Assembly: GCA_023441905.1 (NCBI GenBank)
Contig: JAEZNC010000096.1
Span: 1 to 7,517, forward strand
DNA: 7,517 bases
Reading direction: 5' to 3'
Origin: Bacillota bacterium
Lineage (GTDB): Bacteria > Bacillota > Clostridia > Christensenellales > SZUA-584
Of the stretch, positions 6,593-7,517 are shown piece after piece. The position numbers were made by a program, and so were the translations under genes. The first letter of the stretch is position 1; each line of letters opens with the position of its first letter. The notes beneath the pieces are model-generated. The model made no database searches, was not told where the DNA came from, and worked only from the letters and a program-made list of their open reading frames with translations.

Positions 6593-6607
6593 ATTCAGTC
6601 ACTTAGA

Positions 6608-7517
6608 TCAGCTGAAAAGACCGGCAAATCGCGAGAGGAAATCGCCTTGTTCTTCGTCCTGCTGCGTTTGCGTTTCCTTCACAATTTTTATTCCCGGCGT
6701 GGTCATTATGTACTGAACGCTGTCCGGATGGTTTTTATCGGGAGACGCGAACGACACCGCGGGGTCTTTGTCTTCCGTTAAGCTGTCAGTCTTTTCGGTG
6801 ATACCGTCCTTTGCGCTCACAATGCCGTCTTTGAATTCAATCTGGCCGTCAATCAGCTCCTGCACATTGGATGGCAGCCCCCGCAGCGCAAGATAAAGCC
6901 TGTTAAACCCATCCGCGCTCTGGCTGACGCCCTGACGGTACGACGAAAACCCGCTGTGAATACCACCGAATCCGGCTGCCATCTGCGCACCGCCGTCCGC
7001 CGCTTTGGCCAGGCCGTCGTCAAACGTGTGATAGTCCGTTGCTGCCTGATTGATGCCTGCCACATACTGGCTGAGCCCGCTGCTGGCCGATTCAAGCCCG
7101 TCCGAGAGTCCTTCGACACCATCGATCATTTGCAACACGCCGCCCGCCAGCGCCTTAACCGAATCATCGGGGCTGGCTGCGAGCGACTGTGCAAGCGCTT
7201 TTAACTCGGCGCTGCCGTCTGCCATCGCTGAGAGATTGCCGCTGACCTCTGACACGCCTGACGCGATTCCCAAACCGTTTTTGGCGATGTCATCGAGTCC
7301 GGCACGAATCTGCGACGACCCGGGCTTTAATGCCTGCACACCCGAGATGTATGTGTTGAGGCCCGTTTCGTACTGCGCCATGCCGCCGTCCATCTGCGTG
7401 CCCGCAGCGCTGAGCGACGACAAGCCGTTGTTCAGCTGTCCTGCTTTGCCGGCCAACGTTTTCATGCCGTACTTCAAATCCTTTGTACCGTCCACCATCT
7501 CGTCCGCGCCGCTGATC
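6608..7517 (-). CDS. Leu/Gly heptad-repeat protein, C-terminal part, 5' end cut by window edge
   Basis: I see 302 residues; the frame is open to the right edge, and ATG at 7498 is internal because the heptad pattern continues before it (ADEMVDG, then TKDLKYG). The protein is built of seven-residue units of the form x-x-x-hydrophobic-x-x-Gly. From 7138 down to 6803 sixteen units run in unbroken register, for example VEGLSDG, LESASSG and LAKAADG; an earlier set includes VQALKPG and SSQIRAG. After the repeats come an acidic linker, a segment near 6750-6690 containing SFASPDKN and VQYIMTTPGI, and a Gln/Glu-rich tail ending FLSRFAGLFS. No membrane helix is seen in this part. Such repeats occur in YhgE/Pip proteins and in external loops of Gram-positive MMPL/RND-type transporters. 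YhgE/Pip is unlikely, since it has membrane helices after the repeats. The segment after the repeats reminds me of tails of Firmicutes MMPL-like proteins, from memory only. Function unassigned. Confidence 0.8.
   Translation of the reverse strand, partial: ISGADEMVDGTKDLKYGMKTLAGKAGQLNNGLSSLSAAGTQMDGGMAQYETGLNTYISGVQALKPGSSQIRAGLDDIAKNGLGIASGVSEVSGNLSAMADGSAELKALAQSLAASPDDSVKALAGGVLQMIDGVEGLSDGLESASSGLSQYVAGINQAATDYHTFDDGLAKAADGGAQMAAGFGGIHSGFSSYRQGVSQSADGFNRLYLALRGLPSNVQELIDGQIEFKDGIVSAKDGITEKTDSLTEDKDPAVSFASPDKNHPDSVQYIMTTPGIKIVKETQTQQDEEQGDFLSRFAGLFS

Noticed and set aside
6608..7498. Taking ATG at 7498 as the true start of the heptad-repeat protein
   Set aside because: The frame is open beyond it to the window edge, the heptad register continues upstream, and no Shine-Dalgarno is placed before that ATG.
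6608..7517. YhgE/Pip family assignment for the heptad-repeat protein
   Set aside because: YhgE/Pip proteins carry several membrane helices after the repeats; here the protein ends in a soluble acidic tail.

Overview
The window looks like chromosomal DNA from a low-to-moderate-GC Gram-positive bacterium, most likely an anaerobic, spore-forming (or spore-former-derived) member of the Clostridia. The evidence is gene content: a DegV-family lipid-binding protein, a soluble LonA followed directly by the GTPase EngB/YsxC (the lon-ysxC pair known from Bacillus and relatives), a membrane-anchored LonB of the Bacillus sporulation type, and a Leu/Gly heptad-repeat protein of the kind found in Gram-positive cell-surface or export proteins. 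Shine-Dalgarno sites are strong (AGGAGT, GGAGGG, AGGAGGG, GGGAGG). Codons are GC-leaning, and no mobile-element, phage, tRNA, rRNA or CRISPR sequence is visible.

Layout. (1) 1-811, minus: DegV-family protein, cut by the left edge. (2) 812-1015: divergent control region with a sigma-A-type promoter for each flanking gene. (3) 1016-4610, plus: a compact three-gene operon, lon (LonA protease), engB/ysxC (ribosome-assembly GTPase) and a calcineurin-like metallophosphoesterase, joined by 10-bp and 4-bp overlaps. (4) 4611-4879: gene-free convergent spacer with a degraded tandem duplication of about 75-80 bp, a 14-bp stem-loop and smaller inverted and direct repeats. (5) 4880-6538, minus: lonB. (6) 6539-6607: a short leader holding a terminator-like hairpin whose 3' arm contains part of the lonB ribosome-binding site. 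(7) 6608-7517, minus: C-terminal part of a heptad-repeat protein, cut by the right edge.

How it fits together. LonA and LonB are two ATP-dependent serine proteases with the same Ser-Lys catalytic dyad but different front ends: LonA has the soluble substrate-binding N-domain, while LonB has a single transmembrane anchor. In Bacillus subtilis lonB and lonA lie side by side in the same direction (clpX-lonB-lonA-ysxC). Here they face each other across engB and the phosphoesterase, so the neighbourhood is conserved but rearranged. Most of the window is well-known housekeeping biology and I do not see an undescribed multi-gene system. The least ordinary elements are the hairpin overlapping the lonB ribosome-binding site, the folded repeat region in the convergent spacer, a possible terminator for the lon operon inside the 3' end of lonB, and the regular heptad protein.
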